64,000 nucleotides of DNA from Prevotellaceae bacterium MN60 (GCA_900199555.1 FZQZ01000007.1:1-64000), one strand, 5' to 3'. Numbered from the stretch's first letter, positions 16,573 through 24,684 are shown. The notes: generated by a model from the sequence alone, not told the origin. Translations and numbers: made by a program.

Positions 16573-17685
16573 ATGAAAAAGTACAGCAAACTGATTATCG
16601 CAACAATTATTGCGCTGATTTTCCTTGGAACATTCATGTTCTTGTGGCAGAAGAGTCAACCAAAGGAAGTGGTGTACAACGAATTCACTCCTACGGTGGA
16701 GAATATTCAGAAGACCACGATTATTACCGGTAAGATTGAGCCTCGCAATGAGGTAAACGTAAAGCCCCAGATTTCTGGTATTATTGCCGAACTGTATAAA
16801 GAGGCTGGTGATTATGTGAATGCAGGTGATGTTATTGCTAAGGTTAAGGTTATTCCCGAGATGAGTCAGCTGAGTGCTGCAGAGATGCGTGTACGTTTGG
16901 CAGATATTAGCTTGAAGCAGGCGCAGACTGATTTTCAACGTGAGGAAAACCTCTTTAATCAGAAGTTAGTATCTGCCGACGAATATGATAAGTCCAAATT
17001 GGCACTGAGTCAGGCAAAACACGAAAAGTTGGCTGCTGAGGATGCTTTGGAGGTTGTTCGCGATGGTGTATCAAAGAGCAATGCTTCTGCATCAAGTACG
17101 CTGATTCGTTCAACTATCAGTGGTGTTATTCTTGACATCCCTGTAAAGGTAGGTAACTCTGTCATCCTTGCCAACACTTTCAACGAGGGTACCACCATTG
17201 CTACTGTAGCCAACATGAACGACCTTATCTTCCGTGGTAATATTGACGAGACCGAAGTAGGCAAACTGATGAATGGTATGTCTATGAAGATTACTATTGG
17301 TGCACTGCAAGACCTGAAGTTTGACGCCTCTCTTGAGTATATTTCTCCAAAGGCTATTGAGAGCAATGGTGCTAACCAGTTTGAGATTAAGGCAGCAGTA
17401 AAACTTGCTGAGGGAAGAAAGATTCGTGCTGGTTATAGTGCCAATGCAGAGATTGTTTTAGAGTCTGCCTCTAAGGTGCTCAGCATTCCAGAGAGTGCTA
17501 TTGAGTTTAGTGGTGACAGTACCTTTGTATATATTATAAGGGGTACTGGTAAGCAAAAGACCTATGAGCGCACTTATGTTACCACAGGCCTCTCTGATGG
17601 TGTAAACATTGAAATCAAGAAGGGTATTACCACCAAGGATAAAGTTCGTGGTCCCGAGATTATTGCAGACGAAAAGGAAAACTAA
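16573..17685 (+). CDS. Periplasmic adaptor subunit (HlyD/MacA-like)
   Basis: 370-residue membrane-fusion protein. An N-terminal anchor (LIIATIIALIFLGTFMFLW) precedes a biotinyl-lipoyl half site (VNVKPQISGIIAELYKEAGDYVNAGDVIAKV), an alpha-hairpin (about residues 95-175), the second lipoyl half (STISGVILDIPVKVGNSV) and beta-barrel domains. It should bridge the MacB-like permeases and the TolC-like channel encoded next, whose gene starts 3 nt after its stop. Confidence 0.92.
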   Translation: MKKYSKLIIATIIALIFLGTFMFLWQKSQPKEVVYNEFTPTVENIQKTTIITGKIEPRNEVNVKPQISGIIAELYKEAGDYVNAGDVIAKVKVIPEMSQLSAAEMRVRLADISLKQAQTDFQREENLFNQKLVSADEYDKSKLALSQAKHEKLAAEDALEVVRDGVSKSNASASSTLIRSTISGVILDIPVKVGNSVILANTFNEGTTIATVANMNDLIFRGNIDETEVGKLMNGMSMKITIGALQDLKFDASLEYISPKAIESNGANQFEIKAAVKLAEGRKIRAGYSANAEIVLESASKVLSIPESAIEFSGDSTFVYIIRGTGKQKTYERTYVTTGLSDGVNIEIKKGITTKDKVRGPEIIADEKEN

Positions 17686-17688
17686 ACA

Positions 17689-19023
17689 ATGAAGAAAATG
17701 ATATCTCTAGTTCTAATAGTTTTGCTAGTCTCGTTAGCAAGTATAGATTGTCAGGCCCAGCAGCAGTGGACACTGCGCCAGTGTATGGACTATGCCATAG
17801 AGCATAATATTAGTATCAAGCAACAGGACAACGTGCGTCGTCAACAAGAGCTTTCTCTCTCAACCTCTCGAAACAGCCGTTTGCCTGATCTGAGTGCATC
17901 GGCCAGCGAGAACTACTCGTTTGGTCGCGCTCAGACGCTTGATGGAACATATTCTAATCGCAATACCAACAGCACTTCATTCTCGATAGGTACTTCCGTA
18001 CCCCTCTTCACTGGTTTTCAGATTCCCAATCAGATTAAGCTCAACCAACTCAACCTTGAGGCTGCTACTCAAGATTTGGAGAAGGCAAAGAATGATATCC
18101 GTATGCAGGTAGCTCAGGCTTATGTTCAGATACTCTATAATATGGAGATTGCTGATGTAGCCTGCCGTCAGCTTGCTATCGACTCTGCTCAGGTAAAGCG
18201 CTTGGAGGCTTTTGTAGAGAATGGTAAGGCCAGTCAGGCACAACTGTCACAACAGCAGGCCACGCTGGCTCAGGCTCAGCTGACGGCAACACAGGCAGAT
18301 AATAATCTGCAACTGTCTGTCCTTGCACTTACTCAACTCTTAGAGCTTCCTTCTCCCGAGGGCTTCTCTATTGTACGTCCTGACAACACTTCGCTTTTAG
18401 TTCTTCATTCTTCACTTCCTTCTCCTGATGCCGTCTATCAAGAGGCGCTCACCATCAAACCGGAGGTACGTGCAGAACAGTTGCGCCTTTCTGCTGCTGA
18501 CAAGAGTATCAGTATTGCCAAGGCTGCTCTTTATCCTAAGCTCTATTTCAATGCAGGTTTGCAGACCAATTACTACAAGACCAATGGCATGCAGGCAGAG
18601 TCGTTCGCTTCTCAGATGAAGAACAACTTTGCCCAGTATTTGGGAGTGAGTCTGAATGTACCTATCTTCAATCGCTTTGCCACTCGCAACAATGTGCGTT
18701 CAGCTCGCATTGACAGAGAGAATCGCCAGTTGCAGTTCGATTTGGTGAGGAAGACGTTATACAAGGATATACAACAAGTATATTATAATGCCGTTGCTGC
18801 TGGCTCAAAATATGAGAGCAGTAAGCAGGCACAACAAAGCAGTCAAGATGCTTTCAAACTGACACAAGCGAAGTATGAAAACGGGAAGGCTTCTATTACA
18901 GAGTTTAATGAAGCTAAGAACAATTATCTGAAAACGGAAAGTGACCTGGTACAGGCTCGCTATGAATACCTCTACCAGACAGCGCTACTCGATTTCTATC
19001 GAGGAAGAGACTTAAACTTCTGA
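17689..19023 (+). CDS. TolC family outer membrane efflux protein
   Basis: 444 residues with a signal peptide ending near SIDCQAQ. The two-fold repeated OEP layout is visible: TLRQCMDYAIEHNISIKQQ opens the first half, and a second helical repeat (about residues 240-440) contains LGVSLNVPIFNRFATRNNV and KYENGKASITEFNEAKNNYLKTESD. It forms the outer-membrane exit duct for the preceding ABC exporter. It is the last gene of the operon, which ends at a strong terminator at 19025-19064. Confidence 0.94.
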   Translation: MKKMISLVLIVLLVSLASIDCQAQQQWTLRQCMDYAIEHNISIKQQDNVRRQQELSLSTSRNSRLPDLSASASENYSFGRAQTLDGTYSNRNTNSTSFSIGTSVPLFTGFQIPNQIKLNQLNLEAATQDLEKAKNDIRMQVAQAYVQILYNMEIADVACRQLAIDSAQVKRLEAFVENGKASQAQLSQQQATLAQAQLTATQADNNLQLSVLALTQLLELPSPEGFSIVRPDNTSLLVLHSSLPSPDAVYQEALTIKPEVRAEQLRLSAADKSISIAKAALYPKLYFNAGLQTNYYKTNGMQAESFASQMKNNFAQYLGVSLNVPIFNRFATRNNVRSARIDRENRQLQFDLVRKTLYKDIQQVYYNAVAAGSKYESSKQAQQSSQDAFKLTQAKYENGKASITEFNEAKNNYLKTESDLVQARYEYLYQTALLDFYRGRDLNF

Positions 19024-19024
19024 T

Positions 19025-19064
19025 AACAAATAAATGGAGGGGGTAACCCCTCCATTTATTTGTT
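19025..19064. terminator. Strong bidirectional terminator
   Basis: A perfect 18-bp stem (19025-19042 with 19047-19064), GC-rich at the tip around a GTAA loop and A/T-rich at the base, so each strand ends in a T-rich run. It separates the efflux operon from the convergent galactanase gene. Confidence 0.9.
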
Positions 19065-19067
19065 TGT

Positions 19068-20294
19068 TTATTTCACTAACAGCCTTTGTCCGCTGTTGAC
19101 ATAGATACCTTTTCTGCTTGGCTTTTTCTCTAACTTATATCCAGCCAAAGAGTACCAATTGGTATCGTTCTTGTCTATTGTTGTGAGCTCATTTATGCCC
19201 GCACTCTCATCATTAAAATTCTTCAGTTCGTAGAAAGCAGCATACGGTTTGCCAGTATTGTGATTGTATAGAGCCGCATTCCACCAGTTAGCAGTCACGT
19301 TCTTATTGCCGTTATCCTCTGGCCACCACCAGAAGAGACCTTTCACACTACTGTGGCTGTTTAGCTTGGTTACCAGGTCGGCAGTAAACTTTCGTTGTCC
19401 CTCCTCCGTATAAGGGTAAGTAGCCGTATAATCAAAGGTGGTTCCTCCTAATTCCCATGCATAGCTATAGCCAGTCTCTACCACCATGATATCCTTGTCA
19501 TAATTATTGTTTTCCAAGGTTGTCAGTGCTGTCTCTAATGTTGCCAGATTGCCGTGATAGGCAGGATAGTAGCTCAGTCCGATGATGTCGTAGTCGAGTG
19601 CAGCGTTCTTCATTCGGTCAAAGAAGTCTGTCAGCACGTTAGGTTTTGGCGTGCGCTCGCTATGAATGATAATCTTTGCCTCAGGGCACTCTTCACGACA
19701 AGCCTGACCGGCTTTCTTTAGTAGGTTGATAAAGCGCGTCCAGTTGGCAGCGGGCGAGTTGGTGTAGCAGCGATTGGCTGTTGAACCTTCTGTGCCCCAC
19801 AGCATGCCATAGCTGATCTCGTTGCCCGTCTGTATGAAGTCGGGCGTAGCACCAGCCTCTTTCATTTGGCTGAGACATTCCTTGGTATATTCGTAAATCT
19901 TGTTGCACAGCTGTTCGTCGTTGAGACTTTTCCATGCGTTGGGAGTCCATTGCTTGGCAGGGTCTGCCCATGTATCGCTATAGTGAAAGTCGAGCAACAG
20001 TTTCATGCCAGCATCCTTGATGCGCTTGCCCAATGCTTTGACGTATTCAAGGTCCTGGCATACGGCTTTGTCGTCATCCTGCGATGGATCTACAAACAGG
20101 CGAACACGCATGGCGTTCAGTCCTTGTTCCTTAAAGAATGTCAGGGGTTGTACGGCTTTTCCGTTCTGGTCTTTGTACACCACACCAGCCTCTTCATATT
20201 TGGTGAGCATCGAGATGTCACCGCCTACATATTTCTGTGCTGATGCTGCTGACAGCAAGAGCGCTGCCAATGATAGTAGTATTGCTTTTTTCAT
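19068..20294 (-). CDS. Secreted GH53 arabinogalactan endo-beta-1,4-galactanase
   Basis: 408-residue secreted enzyme cutting beta-1,4-galactan side chains of pectin. The signal peptide is MKKAILLSLAALLLSAASA. GH53 hallmarks are GGDISML at the N-terminus, LDFHYSDTWADP, TGNEISYGMLWG (acid/base Glu) and VVETGYSYAW (nucleophile Glu), then LFWWWPE. The tail WYSLAGYKLEKKP...GIYVNSGQRLLVK resembles a T9SS-type sorting tail, so the protein may be surface-exposed. It stands alone, with a decayed copy of the promoter element upstream (20351-20402). Confidence 0.93.
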   Translation of the reverse strand: MKKAILLSLAALLLSAASAQKYVGGDISMLTKYEEAGVVYKDQNGKAVQPLTFFKEQGLNAMRVRLFVDPSQDDDKAVCQDLEYVKALGKRIKDAGMKLLLDFHYSDTWADPAKQWTPNAWKSLNDEQLCNKIYEYTKECLSQMKEAGATPDFIQTGNEISYGMLWGTEGSTANRCYTNSPAANWTRFINLLKKAGQACREECPEAKIIIHSERTPKPNVLTDFFDRMKNAALDYDIIGLSYYPAYHGNLATLETALTTLENNNYDKDIMVVETGYSYAWELGGTTFDYTATYPYTEEGQRKFTADLVTKLNSHSSVKGLFWWWPEDNGNKNVTANWWNAALYNHNTGKPYAAFYELKNFNDESAGINELTTIDKNDTNWYSLAGYKLEKKPSRKGIYVNSGQRLLVK

Positions 20295-20350
20295 AAGTTT
20301 TTAGTTGTAGTATGTTTTGGTCTTAATGTTGATGTTTCACATCGAGCCTG

Positions 20351-20402
20351 CTCACGCTCGGCATAGTTCAAAACTTGTTTTGACTCTGCTCTCACTTAAT
20401 CG
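20351..20402 (+). repeat. Decayed copy of the promoter-carrying element
   Basis: The flanks CTCACGCTCG (20351-20360) and CTCACTTAATCG (20391-20402) match the element copies at 21895-22051, 50815-50889 and 58228-58309. The hairpin between them has a different sequence (AGTTCAAAAC with GTTTTGACT), and the -7 box has decayed to CAGCCTTC. No gene follows on this strand. Confidence 0.55.
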
Positions 20403-20415
20403 CAGCCTTCAATGT

Positions 20416-20610
20416 TCATTTGTGTCTGTTTGCACGCTGCTCACGGTATTTAGCTTTCTGTCGGGCAGAACCACTACCGTGTGCACCAGTAATATACTTC
20501 TTCTTCTTAGCCTTGGTCTTTACCTTGTCCTCTTCTTTGCGAGGACCACCGCCACGACCGAAGTTGATACCATTCTCTAGAATTTCTTGAAAATCTGATT
20601 CTTTACTCAT
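20416..20610 (-). CDS. Small basic hypothetical protein (64 aa)
   Basis: 64 residues from the ATG at 20610 (MSKESDFQEILENGINFGRGGGPRK). An acidic N-terminal helix is followed by a strongly basic Gly/Lys/Arg-rich tail ending GSARQKAKYREQRANRHK, which suggests nucleic-acid or ribosome binding; that is inference. No membrane segment or signal peptide. It lies downstream of AICAR formyltransferase on the same strand, separated by a G/C hairpin (20635-20654). I do not recognise a named family. Confidence 0.65.
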   Translation of the reverse strand: MSKESDFQEILENGINFGRGGGPRKEEDKVKTKAKKKKYITGAHGSGSARQKAKYREQRANRHK

Positions 20611-20634
20611 AACTATTTGTAGTGTTAATAATCC

Positions 20635-20654
20635 CCCCTCCCCTTTGGGAGGGG
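20635..20654. other. GC-rich hairpin between two genes
   Basis: CCCCTCCC (20635-20642) pairs with GGGAGGGG (20647-20654), with additional G/C runs outside. Similar C/G-run hairpins are frequent between Bacteroidales genes. It could attenuate transcription from the formyltransferase gene into the 64-aa gene. Confidence 0.5.
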
Positions 20655-20674
20655 AAGGGGGTAGGCTTTTCTTC

Positions 20675-21862
20675 TTAGTGATGGAACAAACGCACTCCTG
20701 TGAATGCCATAGCGATGCCATACTTATCACAGGTCATGATGACATGATCGTCGCGTACGCTACCACCAGCTTGTGCGATAAACTCTACGCCGCTCTTGTG
20801 GGCACGCTCGATATTGTCGCCAAAGGGGAAGAAGGCGTCACTACCCAAAGCCACCTTTGTGTTCTGGGCAATCCATGCTTTCTTTTCTTCCAGTGTCAGC
20901 ACCTCAGGCTGCTCTGTGAAGAACTGCTGCCATGCACCGTCGCGCAGTACGTCGTCGTGCTCGTCCTCAGAGATATAAACGTCGATAGTGTTGTCACGGT
21001 CAGCACGACGGATACCCTCCTTGAAAGGAAGTGCCATTACCTTCGGATGTTGGCGCAACCACCAGATGTCAGCCTTGTTACCAGCCAGACGAGTACAATG
21101 GATACGACTCTGCTGACCAGCACCGATACCGATGGCCTGTCCGTCTTTTACGTAGCAAACACTATTTGACTGAGTATATTTCAGTGTGATGAGTGCGATA
21201 ATCAGGTCGCGCTTAGCATCAGCAGTGAAAGTCTTATTCTGTGTAGGGATATTCTCGAAGAGTGCAGGGTCGTCGAGTTTAATCTCGTTGCGTCCCTGTT
21301 CAAAGGTTACACCGAAGCACTGCTTGCGCTCGATGGGTTCGGGCTTGTATGCAGGGTCAATCTTAATCACGTTATACGTACCCTTACGCTTGTCTTTCAG
21401 TATTTCAATAGCCTCGTCGGTGAAGTCGGGTGCAATCACACCATCGCTTACCTCGCGCTTCAGCAGCAGAGCGGTAGTTGCATCACAAGTGTCGCTCAGC
21501 GCTACGAAGTCACCATAGCTCGACATACGGTCGGCACCACGTGCACGAGCGTAAGCACAAGCAATCTGGCTCTCATCCAGTCCTTTTACATCATCTACGA
21601 AATAGATTTTCTTCAAGGTGTCGCTCAGAGGCAGACCTACAGCAGCACCAGCAGGACTTACGTGCTTGAAAGAGGCTGCAGCAGGCAGACCAGTAGCTTC
21701 CTTCAGCTCTTTCACCAACTGCCAAGCATTCAGAGCGTCTAGAAAGTTGATGTAGCCAGGACGACCGTTAATAACTTCGATGGGTAATTCTCCCTCTGTC
21801 ATAAAGATACGTGAGGGTTTCTGATTCGGATTACATCCGTACTTCAGTTGTAATTCTTTCAT
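20675..21862 (-). CDS. Stand-alone AICAR formyltransferase
   Basis: Catalyses the formyl transfer from 10-formyl-THF to AICAR, the ninth step of purine synthesis. 395 residues from the ATG at 21862; the frame continues upstream only through repeat sequence. Conserved AICARFT segments: AASFKHVSPAGAAVG (catalytic Lys-His), ARARGADRMSSYGDF, SNSVCYVKDGQAIGIGAGQQSR, and DAFFPFGDNIERAHKSGV near the C-terminus. The N-terminal IMP cyclohydrolase (MGS-like) domain of ordinary PurH is absent, so IMP ring closure must be done by another protein. Confidence 0.9.
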   Translation of the reverse strand: MKELQLKYGCNPNQKPSRIFMTEGELPIEVINGRPGYINFLDALNAWQLVKELKEATGLPAAASFKHVSPAGAAVGLPLSDTLKKIYFVDDVKGLDESQIACAYARARGADRMSSYGDFVALSDTCDATTALLLKREVSDGVIAPDFTDEAIEILKDKRKGTYNVIKIDPAYKPEPIERKQCFGVTFEQGRNEIKLDDPALFENIPTQNKTFTADAKRDLIIALITLKYTQSNSVCYVKDGQAIGIGAGQQSRIHCTRLAGNKADIWWLRQHPKVMALPFKEGIRRADRDNTIDVYISEDEHDDVLRDGAWQQFFTEQPEVLTLEEKKAWIAQNTKVALGSDAFFPFGDNIERAHKSGVEFIAQAGGSVRDDHVIMTCDKYGIAMAFTGVRLFHH

Positions 21863-21894
21863 TATAAAAAAGGGTGTTAAGACTATTTCGCCTG

Positions 21895-22051
21895 CAAAGG
21901 TACGAATAAGCGAGGAAAAAGCCAAGATTTTCTTGAGCTTTTTCGAGCGTGAGTACCTTCGACGAAAGTCAAAGTTACGAATAAGCGAGGAAAAAGCCAA
22001 GATTTTCTTGAGCTTTTTCGAGCGGGAGCACCTTCGACGAAGTCAAAGTTA
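21895..22051 (-). repeat. Two tandem copies of the promoter-carrying element
   Basis: A unit of 74-75 bp occurs twice in tandem. Read on the minus strand, the -7 boxes are TAACTTTG (22044-22051), TAACTTTG (21970-21977) and TACCTTTG (21895-21902). Between boxes lies a fixed order: ACTTCGTCGAAG, a CTCnCGCTCG flank, a hairpin (AAAAAGC...GCTTTTT), then CCTCGCTTATTCG. The right hairpin arm supplies CTTG exactly 20 bp upstream of each box, so each copy is a full promoter. It drives the AICAR formyltransferase gene. Confidence 0.85.
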
Positions 22052-22059
22052 CGAAAAAA

Positions 22060-22103
22060 TTAAGCATTAAGCATTATGCATTATGAATTATTTTGTACCT
22101 TTG
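22060..22103 (+). promoter_or_regulatory. Heptamer array and -7 box before the 69-aa gene
   Basis: Four heptamers (TTAAGCA, TTAAGCA, TTATGCA, TTATGAA) at 22060-22087 are followed by TACCTTTG at 22096-22103. The expected start site is only about 4 nt before the ATG at 22112, so the mRNA would be almost leaderless. Confidence 0.55.
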
Positions 22104-22111
22104 CACCCGTT

Positions 22112-22321
22112 ATGGAAAAAAAGAGACATGCACTTCGCCAGTTGTTGACTGCAGTAGAGAAAGAACTACTGAAGAAGCCCAACCGTAAGACTCTCGACAG
22201 GCTGTCGCTCTTGGCAGGATTTCAAGACTGGGAATCCTTTCAAGAAGCCCTGCACGGAGAGGCCGATGCCAAGACCAACTACAATCCTGTAGAAAACAAA
22301 AAAGAGACGACCCACGATTGA
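22112..22321 (+). CDS. Hypothetical protein (69 aa)
   Basis: 69 residues from the ATG at 22112 (MEKKRHALRQLLTAVEKELL). The N-terminal half is a likely amphipathic helix; KTLDRLSLLAGFQDWESFQEALHG follows, then a polar tail. Charged, with no membrane segment, and not recognised. An in-frame ATG at 22076 lies inside the heptamer repeats and upstream of the probable promoter, so it is not used. Its last codons form the first arm of the terminator at 22299-22334. Confidence 0.65.
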   Translation: MEKKRHALRQLLTAVEKELLKKPNRKTLDRLSLLAGFQDWESFQEALHGEADAKTNYNPVENKKETTHD

Positions 22322-22334
22322 GTCGTCTCTTTTT
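22299..22334. terminator. Bidirectional terminator overlapping a gene end
   Basis: A 13-bp perfect stem (22299-22311 with 22322-22334) flanked by A and T runs. The stop codon of the 69-aa gene lies in the loop. The convergent rplS transcript ends here too. Confidence 0.85.
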
Positions 22335-22362
22335 ATACTGAGCAGGTTCTTCTGCTTTGGTT

Positions 22363-22728
22363 TTACTCCTTGCCGGCGATACCAGTGCGCTTCTCCTTAA
22401 TACGAGCAGCCTTACCAGTGAGCTTGCGCAGATAGTAAAGCTTAGCGCGACGTACCTTACCAACCTTGTTCACCTCGATGCTCTCAATGTTAGGAGACTC
22501 CAATGGGAAGATACGCTCTACACCAACGGTACCTGACATCTTGCGAACAGTGAAGCGCTTCTTGTCCTCGTGACCGCTAATCTTGATAACGACACCACGA
22601 TAGAGCTGGATACGCTCCTTAGAACCCTCGATAATTTTGTAAGCGACAGTTACAGTGTCACCAGCCTTGAAGCTAGGGTGCTGCTTGCCGGTTGCAAATG
22701 CTTCTTCAGCAACTTTAATTAAATTCAT
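22363..22728 (-). CDS. rplS: 50S ribosomal protein L19
   Basis: 121 residues from the ATG at 22728. The family signature is clear: [29 protein letters not shown], then [18 protein letters not shown] and [21 protein letters not shown]19 sits at the 30S-50S interface. The open frame extends 24 codons upstream, but those residues are not ribosomal and lie in the leader. Transcription from the TACCTTTG box at 22837-22844 gives a leader of about 100 nt. Confidence 0.97.
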   Translation of the reverse strand: MNLIKVAEEAFATGKQHPSFKAGDTVTVAYKIIEGSKERIQLYRGVVIKISGHEDKKRFTVRKMSGTVGVERIFPLESPNIESIEVNKVGKVRRAKLYYLRKLTGKAARIKEKRTGIAGKE

Positions 22729-22844
22729 TGTTTTTAAACGTTTAAAATTGTTGTTATCGTTCCTACGCAACATAACAGGTCTCTCGTAATGCCCGATCAT
22801 TCAGGCCCCTGCCAGCGATTACGCGGAAAGCGGGTGCAAAGGTA
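22729..22844 (-). promoter_or_regulatory. rplS promoter and structured leader
   Basis: TACCTTTG lies at 22837-22844 on the minus strand. The leader of about 100 nt contains pairable words, including a perfect 16-bp palindrome (22733-22748) just before the ribosome site. Autogenous leaders are known for several ribosomal protein genes; whether L19 binds this one cannot be told here. Confidence 0.5.
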
Positions 22845-22901
22845 CTGCTATTTTCTCTAACTACCAAATTTTTAGGCAATTATTTTTGCGGAGCGATTCA
22901 T

Positions 22902-22980
22902 AGGCTCGAATAGTTTGACGGCATTATTCGGCCTGAATAATGCCGTCAAACTCCCCGAATAATGCCGTCAAACTATTCCC
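22902..22980. repeat. Array of three 22-bp GAATAATGCCGTCAAACT units
   Basis: Two direct units start at 22935 and 22957 (22 bp apart). A third lies inverted at 22902-22931, so the first and second form a hairpin. It lies upstream of the rplS promoter in a gene-free stretch. Confidence 0.8.
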
Positions 22981-23005
22981 AAAGTGATACTTGTATTTGT
23001 GGGGG

Positions 23006-23127
23006 GCTACACTCAACTCCGAGTTAGCTATACTCAGCGCCGTATTAGCTACTCTTGGAGGTCAAGACAGCTGTATTCAGCGCTGAGTCAGCTGTATTCG
23101 GAGTTGAATTAGCTGTATTACTCAGCC
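23006..23127. repeat. Six-unit 21-bp phased array
   Basis: Units begin GCTACACTC (23006), GCTATACTC (23027), GCTACTCTT (23048), GCTGTATTC (23070), GCTGTATTC (23091) and GCTGTATTA (23112), spaced 21, 21, 22, 21 and 21 bp. The second half of each unit varies but often contains AGCGC or GGAGTTGA. No reading frame of note crosses it. Confidence 0.85.
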
Positions 23128-23152
23128 ATATCTTAAGAAAAAGAGTTTATTC

Positions 23153-23425
23153 GCAAAATCATCCAACCTTCTAACCCAACACCCTTCAAATGCCTATCTG
23201 CATTGAGTTTCGGGCGGGTTAGATGTTTGGAAACATCTAACCCTCTTCTAACCTTTTTGCGATAACTACTAACCCGTCCAACTTTTCGGGGTCACTTCAG
23301 TTGCAGTTCAAAAATTAGATGTTGGGTTAGATGTGGGTTAGATGTTTTGAAACATCTAACCCGGCTCAAACGCCCTGTACATCGGTGTTTCAGCCCTGTT
23401 GGGTTAGAAGGTTAGATGTTTTTTG
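23153..23425. repeat. Modular inverted-repeat element, word GGTTAGATG
   Basis: Terminal inverted repeats at 23153-23181 and 23397-23425 share the word CCTTCTAACCCAACA. Two internal perfect hairpins with 13-bp arms GGGTTAGATGTTT lie at 23216-23243 and 23335-23362. The centre (23277-23299) reads TCCAACTTTTCGGGGTCACT, which resembles the end of an IS3-family element. The same scaffold, inverted and with another word in every arm, occurs at 50336-50595. The remaining 23426-23613 is AT-rich with repeated TTCCGAAA words; no gene is seen. Confidence 0.8.
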
Positions 23426-23613
23426 AAATAAACTTTTTGCGGAGACTCCGTTCACTGAGATTCCGAAAATCTGCTATATTTATATTCCGAAATTTTTCGA
23501 AAATATCTAAATTTCCGAAAACCAATATTATTCTAACATTTTCGTCCTTTTTGTCTTTTTTGTATCTTTCGGAATTAAAAGTGAATCAAGAGAATCCCCC
23601 TTGATCTATAAAT

Positions 23614-24027
23614 TTAGTGATGTTGTTTTAAACTAATCTTACAAGTTTCATTTCCTGAACCGAAAACGAATACAAACAATCTATCTTCATTTGAAGAGTT
23701 TTCACTGAGATGAAATTCCAAGCTCATAGGGGAATCCTGATGAGTATAAACGATATCGCCCCAATAGCTTGATAGTTGTGGATTCCCATATTCATCTTGG
23801 CATACCACACGATTAACCATTACTTTTGTTAAAGGCCTCGAGCATGTTATAGAGAAGTCTGTTCCACTCGCTGGCAGATCTCCTGTATAGCACAGGCCAC
23901 CATCAGAACTACTTAATACGATGCCCTGATATTCTATACCTAGCGGGGTAACACACGTCTCGCGACTACATCCTATATTAAAGAGTAGTACGCAAAAGAC
24001 CAATATGAGAATCCGTATATACCTCAT
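23614..24027 (-). CDS. Hypothetical lipoprotein (137 aa)
   Basis: 137 residues from the ATG at 24027 (a GTG one codon earlier is possible). A signal peptide ends in the lipobox LLFNIGC, so the protein is lipid-anchored and exported. The mature part is rich in Ser, Gly and Cys (five further cysteines) and looks all-beta. No family recognised. It lies 19 bp downstream of a membrane protein on the same strand and is probably co-transcribed with it. It borders the repeat-rich gap at 22845-23613. Confidence 0.65.
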   Translation of the reverse strand: MRYIRILILVFCVLLFNIGCSRETCVTPLGIEYQGIVLSSSDGGLCYTGDLPASGTDFSITCSRPLTKVMVNRVVCQDEYGNPQLSSYWGDIVYTHQDSPMSLEFHLSENSSNEDRLFVFVFGSGNETCKISLKQHH

Positions 24028-24046
24028 CACCTGAATTGTTTACAGA

Positions 24047-24670
24047 TTACTTTTCTTCATATATTTTTGCCAGCAAATTTGCGATAACCTTATGTGAAAA
24101 TATACCAATGCACCCTATAATGGAAAGTAATAAGGCTGATGTATCTTCATAATCTATTGTGTCTAAAAGAAAAGGAATTCCCCAAGAAACAAGTAGTACA
24201 ATAATGGGAAATATTTTCTTCTGTGTTGTTTTTTGTGAGTGATGATTACAATAGAGAACCAAAGGAAACATGCAAACATTTACGAATCCAACGCAATAAA
24301 GGTATGTTCCTAAAAGAAATTGCCAATGGATACCATAATAATATAAGAATGGGAACCACAGAATGGACACAGCGGTACAATATATCAAATTGAGATAAAA
24401 CCTCCCTTTTAGCTGGTTTATTACTGGAGTGGATACGTTACTGTTTGGTGCATCTATTTTCTTTTCACTTAAACAAATCATTGCGATGGTAAAAAGAAAT
24501 AATACATAGTGACATGAGGAAATACCATCAAACCACCAGAGATTCCCATGATGGAGATTTCTAATAGTTTGCTCCAAACCGAGAAATATGCAAACTACAG
24601 TAATTACGAAAATTGAGACAAAATTACCTTTAATTCGTAGTAACGAATGAATCAATTGATAGTGTTTCAT
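24047..24670 (-). CDS. Hypothetical integral membrane protein (207 aa)
   Basis: 207 residues with about six hydrophobic spans (for example ISVFVITVVCIFLGL near 20, CHYVLFLFTIAMICL near 55, LNLIYCTAVSILWFPFLYYYG near 100, YLYCVGFVNVCMFPLVLYC near 130). No recognised family, no enzymatic motif. Its promoter box TATATTTG (24707-24714) and the following leader TTAAACTAGAA are nearly the same as those of the secreted-protein gene at 26060-27385. Confidence 0.65.
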   Translation of the reverse strand: MKHYQLIHSLLRIKGNFVSIFVITVVCIFLGLEQTIRNLHHGNLWWFDGISSCHYVLFLFTIAMICLSEKKIDAPNSNVSTPVINQLKGRFYLNLIYCTAVSILWFPFLYYYGIHWQFLLGTYLYCVGFVNVCMFPLVLYCNHHSQKTTQKKIFPIIVLLVSWGIPFLLDTIDYEDTSALLLSIIGCIGIFSHKVIANLLAKIYEEK

Positions 24671-24684
24671 GAATTATTATTTTG

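Noticed and set aside
21863..22000. 46-residue N-terminal extension of AICAR formyltransferase
   Set aside because: It translates the tandem promoter element (LAFSSLIR... repeats) and lies upstream of the probable transcription start.
22729..22800. Extended N-terminus of L19
   Set aside because: The extra 24 residues do not match ribosomal protein L19 and fall in the leader RNA.
23006..23127. Iterons of a plasmid origin
   Set aside because: No replication initiator gene is nearby and the surroundings are ordinary chromosomal genes; similar arrays occur in several places.
23416..23604. 62-codon open frame in the repeat-rich gap
   Set aside because: AT-rich low-complexity sequence with repeated TTCCGAAA; begins inside the modular element.
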